64,000 nt of DNA. It comes from JBAZWE01 sp041658605. GTDB taxonomy: Bacteria; Actinomycetota; Thermoleophilia; BMS3ABIN01. Under the pieces are notes generated by a model, which saw only the letters and a program-made list of their open reading frames with translations, did no database searches and had not been told where the DNA came from. Below, piece after piece: positions 1 through 10,086 of this stretch. The number at the start of each line of letters is the position of its first letter. Positions within the stretch are counted from its first letter, which is position 1. The stretch is from contig JBAZZU010000012.1 in assembly GCA_041658605.1 (NCBI GenBank), positions 3,173 through 67,172 on the forward strand. Reading direction: 5' to 3'. Made by a program: the position numbers and the translations under genes.

Positions 1-1797
1 TCCGGGCAGGACGCCCGTCCTCTTTCCTATCAGAATGCCAGGAGGCTGGCCACACGGTTGGGGCTGGACAAGCCCGAGAAACTGGCTTCGCTCTTCCGCG
101 ACCTGGGACTGGGAAAGCTGCAGCTGGATATCGGCGCCGATCATATCCAGGTTGGCGTCACTCCTGAGATAGCGCCGGCAAAAGCGATATCAGGACAGGG
201 TGGTTGTGAACTCGAACATGGTCTTATCGATGGAGCTCTGGAGCTTATCGTCGGCCATCAGGTTACGACAATCGAAACTAAATGCTGGACACGGGGTGAC
301 AGATCGTGCCAATTCGAAGCCCGGAGAGATGATTTTGCTGAGACGCCAAGATTTGTGCCGCTGTCGACATCAAGCCGCCCCACGATGGCGCCGTCAAGAT
401 CGCTTGACGCGAAGACGGGCATGAATCAATCCAGCCTCCGGTCCTGGTTCATGGACTTGGCGGGCCGCGAGCTTGCGAGGACAAAAAGGCACGGCCGGTC
501 GCTGACAGTACTTTATGTGGACCTCGACGATCTGGGAGAGATCAATATCGTTCACGGGAGAGACGCCGGCGATCAGGTCATAAGTGCCGTCGCGGCGGCA
601 CTCAGCAGGGGTTGCCGCACCGAAGACTATCTCTGGCACAACGGAGAGGATGAATTCGCGGTCGTTTTATCTGAGACGGACGCCAGCGGCGCGGATATCG
701 TCGCCCGCCGGCTATCGACCGAGATCCTGTCGGCAGCCGAATATGTGGACGTGCCCGCCACGGTCTCGGCAAGCATAGGTTATTCGACGTTTCCCGCCCA
801 TGGAGAAAACCTTACGGGACTCTTTACAAGTGCCCGCTCCGCAGTCTATATGGCAAAATCACTCGGAAAAGGCAGAGCCCAGGTAGCTGTGCCTTTTGTT
901 GGGGACTCCGGCAAAAACCCTGTCCGCGGAAGCGGTGTGATTGATAACGCACGGGATGGAGCAGCCAGAACTTCCCGGAACCGCGATAGTGGAGGTAATA
1001 ATGCTTCCGGTGAAAGGGACAATCGTCGGGGCGCGGGTGATTTCATTTCGCCATCCGGGACCGATGCCGGGACAACTGCTGTTTCATCCGGTACCGATTC
1101 CAGTCGTGATGATGCGGCACCAGACGAGCACCATACAGCAGGGATTCAGCCGGCAAGCGTAATTATCGCCTCTCTGGGACCCATGCTGATTGCGGGCATG
1201 AAGCAGGTTCTAGCGGAATCTGAGAGTATGACAATCGTGCATGAACTTACCAATCCGACCAGATTCACCGCTGCCGTAATTGACAAAAGGCCGGATATCA
1301 TCTTCGCCGATCTGCAGATGGTAAACGCAAACGACCACGAGATGCTCAGAATGCTGGAGAGGGATAACCTGCCCTGCAAGTGTGTCATCTTTGTCACTGA
1401 AGTAGACCAGGATATCATCAAGCTGGTGGCGGACTTCCGTGTCGATGGCGTGATACTGCAGGACTCCACGGCATCAAAGATAGTCAGTTCACTGGAAACA
1501 GTATATAAGGGACGGGCCGTCATGCCCGCTGAGGTCCAGGCGGCGATAAGTGAGCTGGAAGGCAATCGGCGCCTGCTTGGGGAACTGTCTGACCGTGAAA
1601 TCGAGGTTCTAAGGCTGATTGCAGAAGGAAAATCCAATTCCCAGATATCCGAGGACCTCTTTATCACGGTAAACACGGTTCGCTTTCACCTTGCAAATAT
1701 CTACCAGAAGTTGAGTGTTTCCAACCGCACCGAGGCCGCGAACTACTACTTGAGGCAGGATCTTGCAGGTCCTGACGGGCAGACAAAACTGCTCTAG
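1..1797 (+). CDS. V4R-GGDEF-receiver-LuxR fusion regulator (5' partial)
   Basis: The frame is open from base 1, so the start lies outside the window; a TTG at 58 is only an internal codon. Domains in order: end of a V4R small-molecule binding domain, finishing in a Cys/Trp-rich CWTRGDRSC segment (about bases 55-340); a GGDEF domain (about 430-890) whose signature reads GEDEF instead of GGDEF; a Ser/Gly/Asp-rich linker; a receiver-like domain with the candidate phospho-acceptor Asp in IIFADLQM (about 1160-1520); a C-terminal LuxR HTH with SDREIEVLRLIAEGKS (about 1580-1780). Inference: a one-piece sensor and response regulator that may sense nucleotides or c-di-GMP and binds DNA. The second Gly of the GGDEF motif is Glu, so cyclase activity is doubtful. 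Confidence 0.85.
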   Translation, partial: SGQDARPLSYQNARRLATRLGLDKPEKLASLFRDLGLGKLQLDIGADHIQVGVTPEIAPAKAISGQGGCELEHGLIDGALELIVGHQVTTIETKCWTRGDRSCQFEARRDDFAETPRFVPLSTSSRPTMAPSRSLDAKTGMNQSSLRSWFMDLAGRELARTKRHGRSLTVLYVDLDDLGEINIVHGRDAGDQVISAVAAALSRGCRTEDYLWHNGEDEFAVVLSETDASGADIVARRLSTEILSAAEYVDVPATVSASIGYSTFPAHGENLTGLFTSARSAVYMAKSLGKGRAQVAVPFVGDSGKNPVRGSGVIDNARDGAARTSRNRDSGGNNASGERDNRRGAGDFISPSGTDAGTTAVSSGTDSSRDDAAPDEHHTAGIQPASVIIASLGPMLIAGMKQVLAESESMTIVHELTNPTRFTAAVIDKRPDIIFADLQMVNANDHEMLRMLERDNLPCKCVIFVTEVDQDIIKLVADFRVDGVILQDSTASKIVSSLETVYKGRAVMPAEVQAAISELEGNRRLLGELSDREIEVLRLIAEGKSNSQISEDLFITVNTVRFHLANIYQKLSVSNRTEAANYYLRQDLAGPDGQTKLL

Positions 1798-2282
1798 GTT
1801 GCAGGTGTGAGTCCAGCTTTGAGACGTGAACGGCTTTATGCTTTTTTGCCCTGACTCATTCCCATCCGGACAGAGGGGCGAATACTCACAAGCGAATTAT
1901 TTGAACCGCATACTCCCCACCGCACTGATTATTACAGGATCATCCCCGTCTGAAGTACAGGTTTAATCTTTCCCGAATAACCCTGGGTTCAGATCTACGG
2001 TTCCAGAATGCCTCTATCAGAGGGTTTACGTACGTTTCAGAGCTGTATCGCGGGGCCACCCTCAAACCGTCCTTTACCCTCCCCCTTAACTATCACTTCA
2101 TATGTACACAACCTTTCCAACCTTCTTTAGACTCTTTCCACCCTTCCCATCAGGGCCACATGGCCGTGATGGGCAGGGAGTCCAGATCGGGGGTCTGGAA
2201 ATTGCGGCGGGTGGGGTACCCACACTTTTTATCCCGCTGCTGAAACTGTCAGGGTTTCCAAACACGGTAGGAGGTGAGCGGG
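1798..2282. other. Intergenic region with three small hairpins, no gene
   Basis: I see no convincing gene here. Three short inverted repeats precede the tiny ORF at 2283: GGCCA/TGGCC (2154-2165), TCCAGA/TCTGGA (2181-2199) and GTGGG/CCCAC (2211-2223). The last is followed by ACTTTTTA and looks like a weak terminator, or part of a structured leader. Confidence 0.4.
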
Positions 2283-2360
2283 ATGAAAACGAAAATCTTT
2301 GCGATAGTGAGTATGCTTGCAACACTTATTGCAGCTGGTGGCGGCAGGTGGGGTCACTAA
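2283..2360 (+). CDS. 25-residue signal-peptide-like small ORF
   Basis: A very strong Shine-Dalgarno AGGAGGTGA (2269-2277) sits six bases before an ATG that opens a 25-codon frame. The product begins MKTKIFAIVSMLATLIAAGG and ends in RWGH: a basic start, a hydrophobic stretch, then a short Gly-rich tail. This could be a secreted signalling peptide, a truncated exported protein, or a leader peptide for the HD-GYP gene 130 bases downstream. The first 18 residues resemble AgrD-type cyclic lactone precursors, but there is no Cys and no AgrB gene nearby, so I do not assign that function. Confidence 0.35.
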   Translation: MKTKIFAIVSMLATLIAAGGGRWGH

Positions 2361-2415
2361 TATAAGTTACATAACTAATTAAAGTAATTTGCCTTCCGGT
2401 CTTATTCAAAGACTG

Positions 2416-2470
2416 TTATAATGCGTCGCACTCCGTGCTGGCGCATTATAATTTGTGGATAAACCACAAA
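2416..2470 (+). promoter_or_regulatory. Two adjacent hairpins before the HD-GYP gene
   Basis: The first is a perfect 10-bp inverted repeat, TTATAATGCG (2416-2425) with CGCATTATAA (2442-2451). It extends inward through GCAC/GTGC to a three-base loop. It is followed at once by a second perfect 7-bp repeat, TTTGTGG (2452-2458) with CCACAAA (2464-2470). They end 22 bases before the preferred GTG start at 2493. Either could be an RNA structure in the leader or a DNA operator; no U-tract follows, so neither is a standard terminator. Confidence 0.6.
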
Positions 2471-2492
2471 GACAGTGTATCGGGAGGCATCG

Positions 2493-3896
2493 GTGGACAA
2501 AGGCTTTACTTCAAAGAATAAAGCGCCACTAATTCTGGTTGCACTGTTGAGCGTTGCCAGCGGTGCATTATTTGTCTTCTTTTTTTCTCAGACAACCTGG
2601 GATAGAACCATTGTATTACGAACCCTCCTGCTGATTGCTATTGCCTGGGCGGCAGAAGGTTTGGCGGTTCAGTTTTCCAAACGAGTCCACGTCAGTAGTG
2701 CAAACCTACCCATACTGCTAGGCATCTTTTTCCTGGGCCCCGCACCGGCCGGATTGATAGCAAGCATTAGTACACTGGCACAAAGCCGTAATAAAAATCC
2801 CCTCAGGGTTCTTTTCAACTTCTCACTTAACGCAGTACCGGCAATGCTTGTGGCTTACCTCTTTATTTATTTACAAGACTTATTTAACTTTAGCGGCCCT
2901 ATAACCTCGGTTAGTATTGAGTTTGTGCTTCTTGGAATTGTTGCCGGCCTTGCCTGGGAGTTGTCAAATTTTTTCCTGGTTTCTTTAGGCATAAGTCTCG
3001 CCTACAAACAACGTCTGACCGCTTTATGGAAAAATAATTTCCTTCCGGCCTTGCCAACACAATTAATAATATTGGGAGTCGGCCTTGCAATAAGTGCTAT
3101 TTATATAAAAGCCGGCATAGCCACAACTGTGTTATTTTTCGTCCCCATCTTTGCTGGTCAGCATGTCTATAAATTGCTGGTTCAGCAAAAAGAACTTCTT
3201 GTCGAGCAAACAACGATGTCAGAAGATTTGATGGATATGAACATCGGACTCGCGGGTGCCCTCATCATGCTTCTGGATAGCAAAGACCACTATACCGCCA
3301 GTCATTCTGCCGGCGTTGCCATGTATTGTCGCGATATGGCTCGAATGATGGGCATGTCAGAAGATGAACAGCGTATTGCCCACATGGCTGGACTGCTTCA
3401 CGATCTAGGCAAAGTTGGTACCCCTGATGCAGTGCTTAAAAAAGAGGGGGAACTCACGGCACGCGAGTGGGAACAGATCAAGGAACATCCTACAACCGCG
3501 GCCGATGTTCTCTCACAGCTGGCAACACATCAAGAGATCGCCGATATCATAAGGCACCATCAGGAACATTTTGATGGTACCGGTTATCCCTATGGCATCA
3601 GCGGCGATGAAATACCCGAGCTGAGTCGCATGCTAGCCGTTGCTGACACCTATCACGCTCTGACTTCTGATCGACCTTATAGGGCGGCAAAAAGTCCATT
3701 CGAAGCCTTGATCATATTACGCCGCGTTGCCGGCACACAGCTTGATCCTAAATATGTTGAGGTAATGGCACAGGTGCTGAAGAATGAGGATCTCAGTTAC
3801 AGGGAGGGAAGCAAGGCCGACTTTCTGAGTGAATTCAGAAAAGGTCGGCCCGCCCTCAGGTTAGATGCGCTCCGCGCTCGCGCAAAAGAACATTAG
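2493..3896 (+). CDS. Membrane-anchored HD-GYP phosphohydrolase
   Basis: The N-terminal half (about 230 residues) is a multi-pass membrane domain of seven or eight hydrophobic segments, probably a sensor. The C-terminal half is an HD-GYP domain: HSAGVAMYC, the metal-binding HD of LLHDLGK, HHQEHFDGTGYP containing the GYP signature, and DTYHALTSDRPYR. HD-GYP proteins hydrolyse cyclic di-GMP. I prefer the GTG at 2493, five bases after GGGAGG, over an in-frame GTG at 2475 that has no ribosome site. The gene follows two hairpins and a tiny signal-peptide-like ORF, and a GGDEF-containing regulator lies upstream. The hydrophobic domain is not one I can name. Confidence 0.88.
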   Translation: MDKGFTSKNKAPLILVALLSVASGALFVFFFSQTTWDRTIVLRTLLLIAIAWAAEGLAVQFSKRVHVSSANLPILLGIFFLGPAPAGLIASISTLAQSRNKNPLRVLFNFSLNAVPAMLVAYLFIYLQDLFNFSGPITSVSIEFVLLGIVAGLAWELSNFFLVSLGISLAYKQRLTALWKNNFLPALPTQLIILGVGLAISAIYIKAGIATTVLFFVPIFAGQHVYKLLVQQKELLVEQTTMSEDLMDMNIGLAGALIMLLDSKDHYTASHSAGVAMYCRDMARMMGMSEDEQRIAHMAGLLHDLGKVGTPDAVLKKEGELTAREWEQIKEHPTTAADVLSQLATHQEIADIIRHHQEHFDGTGYPYGISGDEIPELSRMLAVADTYHALTSDRPYRAAKSPFEALIILRRVAGTQLDPKYVEVMAQVLKNEDLSYREGSKADFLSEFRKGRPALRLDALRARAKEH

Positions 3897-4190
3897 ATAC
3901 GCCCCGGTTGAACTACTATCTCCCACTCCTCATTTCACTTCCGCTATGTTGATCGTTTCCCACTCTCACCATTTAACCGCTGCAGAAGCGTAGATCAACC
4001 TACCCTGAGACTCCAGAACATGCTGGGCATGATGTTACCTGGAATGCCTCAAACCCGCTTACCCTCTCGTATCTTGATTCTACCCTACCTCCCATTGTCT
4101 TGATTGCTGGACAGCCGACGAACCAGCAACTTCAACTAATGGAATACTATCAAGCCAAACTATGTATTAAATCATCCTGTGGTTGTATTT

Positions 4191-7034
4191 TTATTTTTGA
4201 AAAGTAGCATTTTCCCCACATTCTTTCATTTGTTGAAAATAAAGTACTGCTTCCAATCGTTTGCTGATTCCCAGCTTGCGAAAAATCTTGTTAACGTGGG
4301 TCTTTACAGTTGGCTCCGAAATGAACAGCAACTCGGCAATCTGGCGATTTGATGCCCCTGTCGCAAGTACTTCAAGCACTTCCATCTCTCTTGATGTCAG
4401 AATATCTGAAGGTAGCTTCTTCTCGTGTCGTAAATTCGCCAAAATAGCTTTTGCTGAACTGCGGACTTTCTGTTCTTCGTCTTTTAGGGCTCTGTGAAGA
4501 AGAGTCGCGGCATTTCTGCCACCAATGCGTCCGATTAGCTTCGTGATCCTTATTCGTTGCTCCTCTGAAGGAGAAGAAAGAAGCGGTTCTAATGCAAACA
4601 GCGCGGGCTCACCAATCATTTCAAGAATCATACTCACATAATCAAACTCGATATCATTTAATAGGGCAGTTGTAAATAATGGTAGTGATATCTTTCCTTC
4701 CTGGATCATAAAGTGATTATGTTGATATTTTTTTGCCCTTTTTAAAGATGTTATTAAGTATTTCTTTTCATTCTTATTATCTGATACAAGATGCGCTGCC
4801 CAAGCGCGGTGAAAATCAATATTTGTTAAAACATAATTTAAACCATGTTCCGTTGATATCTTTTGGGCTAGATGTAGTTCTTTTTCTCCATCATTCAAGA
4901 CACCTGATCGTATATAGTCTGCTCCAAGATTTGCTAAACCCATCGCATAATCATACTTATTGTTATTAACTCGTGCATGGTCTATGCATTTTTTGTGTTC
5001 CTCAATAGCTTTCAAAAATTCACTATTACGCCTATTCCATGTCCCAAGATGACATAACAGCCGACCATTTTCTAAAATTGCATCGTCTTTAAGCATTGAA
5101 ATAGCTTCGCTTATATAACTGCTGCCATCTGGTTTTCCCTGAGCCAACAAAATGCACCCGTAAGTATCTTGGAATAGAGGTAATAAACTTAGCTCTCGTT
5201 GCAACCTTGCGGTGTCCAAACAAAAGGTGGCGTGCTCAAATGCATCATTGTATTTTCCTAGTAGCAATAAAGAGGACGCTAAATTATTTTTTGCAAATAA
5301 AAGATCTCGCTGTCCGTGGCTTTCTTCGATTATTTTTGTGACCTCTTGGAAGTGCTTCTTTGCGTTTTGAAAATCACCGCTGTGTAATGATTCAAGACCG
5401 AAAAGATCTTCCAGGCGACACAAAAGTCCTTCTGAGCAACCCTCGATTTCCAAATCACTTACCTGACCCAGGTATTCTCGAAACCCTTTACTATTAAAGC
5501 TATTCCAGTAGCATATACATAACCTAAACAGCGTTTCTACTCGTTCTTTATAGTTTAGCGCAAGTGACAATAATGGCTTCAGTTCAACAATTCCGTTTGC
5601 AGGTTTGCCAACACTTGAATAACATTCTGATATAGCAAATACACACTCACATAAAATCGTAGTATCATGCTTGTCAATTGATGACTGTGCTTTCTTCAAT
5701 ATCTCTAATGCATGTTCCGGCTTACCTAAAGCCATATAACATTTGCCTAAATGTACTTTAAGAATCGGCGTTAGGCAATTTTTTCCAATGCGATCTAGCC
5801 AAGCTTTCAGTGTTATATGTTCACCATTACTTACAAGCTCAGACCCTATATCTTCCATTATTTTTGTGACATCTTTTTTGGATCCTGCTAAGAAATATTG
5901 CTGAATTGCCTCTATATATTTATTTCGCGATTCAAACTCTTTCGCCAGATTGAACCTCAAATTTGCAATCTCTGACTCGTTTAAATAATTACACAAACGT
6001 TGTGACAAGTACTTGCGGAAAAGTGGATGCTGTCTATATTTACCTGTTCCCTCGATTTCAACAGTAAACAAATTGTTTTTTTCGACATATATAAATTGTG
6101 ACGACACATTGTTAATCTTAAATGCTATTTCAAATAATTCGGGCTCGATAATTTCCATAAGAGAGCTATACATGAGTGTTTTTTTAATATCTTCTGATTG
6201 AACTTCAAAAACTTCTTCTGCAAGATATTCAAAAATATTTTGCTGAACTCTGCGCATTGAAATTAGAGTGGTCATGTCACCACCAATCCGTAAATAACTT
6301 TCTAGCAACACCAGACCTGAAGCCCACCCTTCTAACCAGTCATTAAGTTGGCCGATTTCTGTTCTGCTAATTTGAATAGCCCATGTCTCAATCAACAATT
6401 CATTTAATTCAACAATTGAAAACCTAAGATCTTCCTCTGATATTTCTTGGATAGAACCATGAGATTTAATTCGTATTTGTGAAAGATTGGGATAGGAGCG
6501 GCTCGTAAGTAAAACCGATGACTCTCCATGAAGATTCAGAATTAGGTAACCTAAAATTTTGTGAGCATATTCCGTACTGTCAATTAGACCGTAATCATCA
6601 ATACAAATCATCAAAGGCTTTCCAAGCCCCTCCCCCATCTCATCAATCAAGACGGCCAGAATGCTTTCTGCTTCTTCTTCTATATTATTGGCTTCGCTAA
6701 GTCTGATTAGGCTGCGTTTGCCGATACCATCACACGCGTGTGAGATTCCCGTTATCAGATGTCGCAGGAATACCGCTGGGTCTCTATCGAAATGATCTAC
6801 CTGGTACCAGACTTTTGGACCATCATGCAGCTCGGCCAGTTGTGCCATCAGGGTCGTCTTACCGTAACCGGGACCGGCGCATATGGTGAGTAATCTTTTT
6901 TTCTCCAGTCGGGCAAGTTGAATGAGTCTGGTACGGGTCAGAACATTGCGTAGCCGCGGAGGATTAAGTTTGCTGGCAAGGACCGGCTGCCGCAGTTCGG
7001 CTGAACCTGCGCTTTCATGGGGCACTAAAATCAC
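4191..7034 (-). CDS. Large LuxR/MalT-type ATP-dependent regulator (second of tandem pair)
   Basis: A 947-residue STAND/LAL-family regulator. It has an N-terminal NTPase with Walker A GPGYGKTTLMAQL (about residue 55) and Walker B LMICIDDYG (about 140), a long helical TPR-like middle, a short HEAT-like stretch (about 830-880), and a C-terminal LuxR HTH with LTSREMEVLEVLATGASN. It starts with GTG and overlaps the end of the upstream paralogue by 20 bases, so the two are probably co-transcribed and translationally coupled. The gene is visibly more AT-rich than its neighbours, including its paralogue, which suggests transfer or relaxed codon selection. The inducer is unknown. Confidence 0.88.
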   Translation of the reverse strand: MILVPHESAGSAELRQPVLASKLNPPRLRNVLTRTRLIQLARLEKKRLLTICAGPGYGKTTLMAQLAELHDGPKVWYQVDHFDRDPAVFLRHLITGISHACDGIGKRSLIRLSEANNIEEEAESILAVLIDEMGEGLGKPLMICIDDYGLIDSTEYAHKILGYLILNLHGESSVLLTSRSYPNLSQIRIKSHGSIQEISEEDLRFSIVELNELLIETWAIQISRTEIGQLNDWLEGWASGLVLLESYLRIGGDMTTLISMRRVQQNIFEYLAEEVFEVQSEDIKKTLMYSSLMEIIEPELFEIAFKINNVSSQFIYVEKNNLFTVEIEGTGKYRQHPLFRKYLSQRLCNYLNESEIANLRFNLAKEFESRNKYIEAIQQYFLAGSKKDVTKIMEDIGSELVSNGEHITLKAWLDRIGKNCLTPILKVHLGKCYMALGKPEHALEILKKAQSSIDKHDTTILCECVFAISECYSSVGKPANGIVELKPLLSLALNYKERVETLFRLCICYWNSFNSKGFREYLGQVSDLEIEGCSEGLLCRLEDLFGLESLHSGDFQNAKKHFQEVTKIIEESHGQRDLLFAKNNLASSLLLLGKYNDAFEHATFCLDTARLQRELSLLPLFQDTYGCILLAQGKPDGSSYISEAISMLKDDAILENGRLLCHLGTWNRRNSEFLKAIEEHKKCIDHARVNNNKYDYAMGLANLGADYIRSGVLNDGEKELHLAQKISTEHGLNYVLTNIDFHRAWAAHLVSDNKNEKKYLITSLKRAKKYQHNHFMIQEGKISLPLFTTALLNDIEFDYVSMILEMIGEPALFALEPLLSSPSEEQRIRITKLIGRIGGRNAATLLHRALKDEEQKVRSSAKAILANLRHEKKLPSDILTSREMEVLEVLATGASNRQIAELLFISEPTVKTHVNKIFRKLGISKRLEAVLYFQQMKECGENATFQK

Positions 7035-9894
7035 TCATCGGTTCTGGAATTTGTTTTTCTCCCTGCCTGCTCAATGCCGATTGCGGGTCTGCGGCATTCT
7101 GCGACTTGTGGAAATACATCGCGGCCTGTACGCGTTTCTTGATGCCAAGCTTGCGAAATATCCTGGTTACATGCGTCTTCACGGTCTGTTCCGCTATATA
7201 CAGGCGTTCTGCGATCTCAGCATTGCTCAGCCCTTCGGCCAGCAGCGGCAGTATCTCGGACTCTCGCCTCGACAGAAGCTCCTGAGGTGAGCTGATGCGA
7301 GAGCCCAGTGAAGCATCCTCTTCCTCGGCGACGCGCCTCACCGCGGCATCCTCATCGTGCAGCATCCGTTGTATGTACGAATATGCTGCCGCTCCTCCGA
7401 CGCTGCTTACTGCTGACAGCACAGCTTTCCTGGTAGCCGGGTTTTCGGACTTGAGCATCGGAGTAAGGACCTTCAGCGATTGCTGGCCGATTTTCTTAAA
7501 TACGTAGATAAGATATTCCATCTCGATACCATGTTCAAAAGCGAATGCAAGTAATTCAAGACTTCCTTTCCCCTCCTGGATTATAAAGTGATTATGGTCC
7601 AGGCGTGACGCGAGGCCCAGTGAATGGCTTATGGCAGTGAGCGCATTTTTCCTGCTTCCCTGTGCAAGATAACGCCAAGCCCTGTGAAAACTGATCTGGG
7701 TCTCAATATATTTAAAACCATGTTTGACGGCCATCTTCTCCGCCTCATCAAACTCGGAGACCCCCTCGATACCAACACCCTTGAAAATTCGGATCTTGTC
7801 AGCCCCGATGTTTGTCAGACTCATGGCGATACCGTATGGGCTGCGCTCCGCTTTTTGGAGTTTCAAAGAATGTTTATGGGCTTTCAATGCGGCCCTTAAT
7901 GCATTCCTGCGACGGTCGCAGGTGCCAATATGGTTATACTCACAAAGATCTATCATGCCTGAGCCTTCACAATACTTACTGAACCTGAGAGCCATGCTGC
8001 GGCCCCCTTCGATATTACCGAGACCGATTTGTATCTGCGCCATCGTTTCATACTGCTCCCAGAAATTTCGATGTTCCCCCAGTTCCCGTGCGACAGTAAT
8101 CGCGTCGGACGACACTGCGTAAGCCTGTTCATAATCACCAGTCAGATAGAGGGTAACCGCTTTATTGTTGATAACCCTGGCGCGGTATTCTGCCTCCGTT
8201 GCGCAGTTTGCATCGATTTTTCCAAGTTTTTTTGACGCATTCCTGAAATCACCGGTAATGTAGTCCATGTTGATCGCACAGAGTTCGAGAATTACACGAG
8301 CCTCAAGCTCCGACCTGTCACATAGCTTGAGCGCCTCATCCAGGAGTTCTATTGCGCCCGCCGTGTCGCCGATTCGGAATCTCTGAGATACAGCCGTGTC
8401 GTATGCGATTGCCATTTCGCTGGAATTTGTTGCAAGCCTCATGGCTTCTCTCGCCGCGACCAGGCTCTCCTCATTCTTGCCAATGAGCAGGTACAAGACA
8501 CTTTGCAGCTGAGAGCATTGGAGCAGGCCGCTTTTGTCGCCATTGGCCTCAAAACCTTTTCGTGCTTTAAGATACTCACTCTCGGCCTCTGCCAGCTCGC
8601 ATTTTCTGTCCCTGACTCTTCCCATAAACAGATTCAGCCAAGGCTTGCTTTCCATAATCTGCTTCGGTATCTGATTGAGCCAGCGCTCGAGTGTTTCCAG
8701 CCTTCCCGCCTCAAGGGTTTCCTCCGCGTAAGTCTCAATTAAATGCGCGGCGCTTTCCTCGCAGCCAGCTTTCAAATAATGCTCAATCGCGCGGTTCGGC
8801 TCACCCTGCTTTTCGTAGGCTTCACCAAAACCACGATGCAGCTCAGCGATTTCAGAAATCGGGATTTTCTGACTCAACTTTTCCTGGAGAAATTCCCTGA
8901 AAAGCGGGTGATAGCGATATGATGGGATCGCGTGGTCCAGACTGGTTATCATTATGTTGCGATTTTCGGCCTCGGTGAGGATGCTGGCGGCATTTACGGC
9001 TCCATCGTTGCGGATTACACTATCGCAAATTAATGGTTCTACAGTCTCAACGAGCGAACTTTTTGACAGGAATTCACACATTCGAGAATCCAGGCTGTTC
9101 CAGACTTCTTCCGTAAGATAATCACCAATCGCTTTTGTTATGCCATGCGTATCGCTTAATTCCGCAGGTAATCCGCCTTCGACATTGATGATGTCTTGAG
9201 AAATAACGAGAGCGACCGGCCAGCCTTCAGTGTGGTTGTGACAGGCGAGAATATCATCCTCTGTCAGAGGACACACACAAAGTGAATTAAGTAATCCGGC
9301 GGTCTCCTCAATGGAAAAGCGCAGATCATTCGTATCGATTTCGATGACTGTCCGCTGTGTCCTGAACCGGCCTAGCGATAATGATGGTTTTTCACGGCTC
9401 GCTATGAATAGACAGCACTCATCAGGCAAGTGCTGAATCAAGAACTGCACCGCATTCAGAACGGTTTTACTTTTGTTGACCAGGTGAAAATCGTCAAGAT
9501 AGAACGCAACCGGCACTTCTACTTTCTCCGAAAGCTCATTGACGAATACAGTCAATACCTGGTTAATTTCTCGTCTTATATCCGTGGCATTCTTCAGTCT
9601 TTCCATGACCCAGTCCCCAAAATCAGGACAGTGCCATCGCACACCTTCGGTCAGATGGGAAATGAAGATACCAAGATCGTGATCACCGCTGTCTATCTGA
9701 TACCAAACGGGATAACCGGCGAATTCATTGTGCAGCTGGGCCATGAGTGTAGTCTTTCCATAGCCGGCATCAGCACGAATGATTACAAGGCGTAAGGCAT
9801 CACTTCTGCGGACTTTTTCTATAAGGCGGGGACGGTTTATCAGATGTAAGCTACATGGAGTCTTGAGTTTATTCTTAAGGATTGTTGGATTCAT
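7015..9894 (-). CDS. Large LuxR/MalT-type ATP-dependent regulator (first of tandem pair)
   Basis: A 959-residue paralogue of the downstream gene with the same order: NTPase with DAGYGKTTLMAQL and VAFYLDDFHLV, winged-helix and TPR-like middle, a HEAT-like segment near residue 860, and a LuxR HTH with LSRRESEILPLLAEGLSN near the C-terminus. The ATG at 9894 is taken as start; an in-frame TTG at 9912 would add six residues and neither has a clear ribosome site. A TATAAT lies upstream at 9975-9980 on the minus strand. LAL regulators typically need ATP and a small inducer; no metabolic gene adjoins to suggest which. Confidence 0.88.
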   Translation of the reverse strand: MNPTILKNKLKTPCSLHLINRPRLIEKVRRSDALRLVIIRADAGYGKTTLMAQLHNEFAGYPVWYQIDSGDHDLGIFISHLTEGVRWHCPDFGDWVMERLKNATDIRREINQVLTVFVNELSEKVEVPVAFYLDDFHLVNKSKTVLNAVQFLIQHLPDECCLFIASREKPSLSLGRFRTQRTVIEIDTNDLRFSIEETAGLLNSLCVCPLTEDDILACHNHTEGWPVALVISQDIINVEGGLPAELSDTHGITKAIGDYLTEEVWNSLDSRMCEFLSKSSLVETVEPLICDSVIRNDGAVNAASILTEAENRNIMITSLDHAIPSYRYHPLFREFLQEKLSQKIPISEIAELHRGFGEAYEKQGEPNRAIEHYLKAGCEESAAHLIETYAEETLEAGRLETLERWLNQIPKQIMESKPWLNLFMGRVRDRKCELAEAESEYLKARKGFEANGDKSGLLQCSQLQSVLYLLIGKNEESLVAAREAMRLATNSSEMAIAYDTAVSQRFRIGDTAGAIELLDEALKLCDRSELEARVILELCAINMDYITGDFRNASKKLGKIDANCATEAEYRARVINNKAVTLYLTGDYEQAYAVSSDAITVARELGEHRNFWEQYETMAQIQIGLGNIEGGRSMALRFSKYCEGSGMIDLCEYNHIGTCDRRRNALRAALKAHKHSLKLQKAERSPYGIAMSLTNIGADKIRIFKGVGIEGVSEFDEAEKMAVKHGFKYIETQISFHRAWRYLAQGSRKNALTAISHSLGLASRLDHNHFIIQEGKGSLELLAFAFEHGIEMEYLIYVFKKIGQQSLKVLTPMLKSENPATRKAVLSAVSSVGGAAAYSYIQRMLHDEDAAVRRVAEEEDASLGSRISSPQELLSRRESEILPLLAEGLSNAEIAERLYIAEQTVKTHVTRIFRKLGIKKRVQAAMYFHKSQNAADPQSALSRQGEKQIPEPMSDFSAP

Positions 9895-10086
9895 ATATTT
9901 TTCAGTATGCAATCGTGTTTGATGTGAACCATCCCGATAATTTTGAAGCCAAGAAGGTACATCACTATAGTTTGATTATATAAGTTTGTCCATCATACTT
10001 TGGTTGTAGACGCAATGCTAAAAAGTAGTAATTTGATAGCTAAAAAATGTTTTTTAATCCTCAATTACATGATGCATTTCTACTCC

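Noticed and set aside
2102..2365. 87-residue frame covering the small ORF
   Set aside because: No ribosome site, Pro/Phe-rich nonsense-like product, and it reads through the strong Shine-Dalgarno of the 25-codon ORF in another frame.
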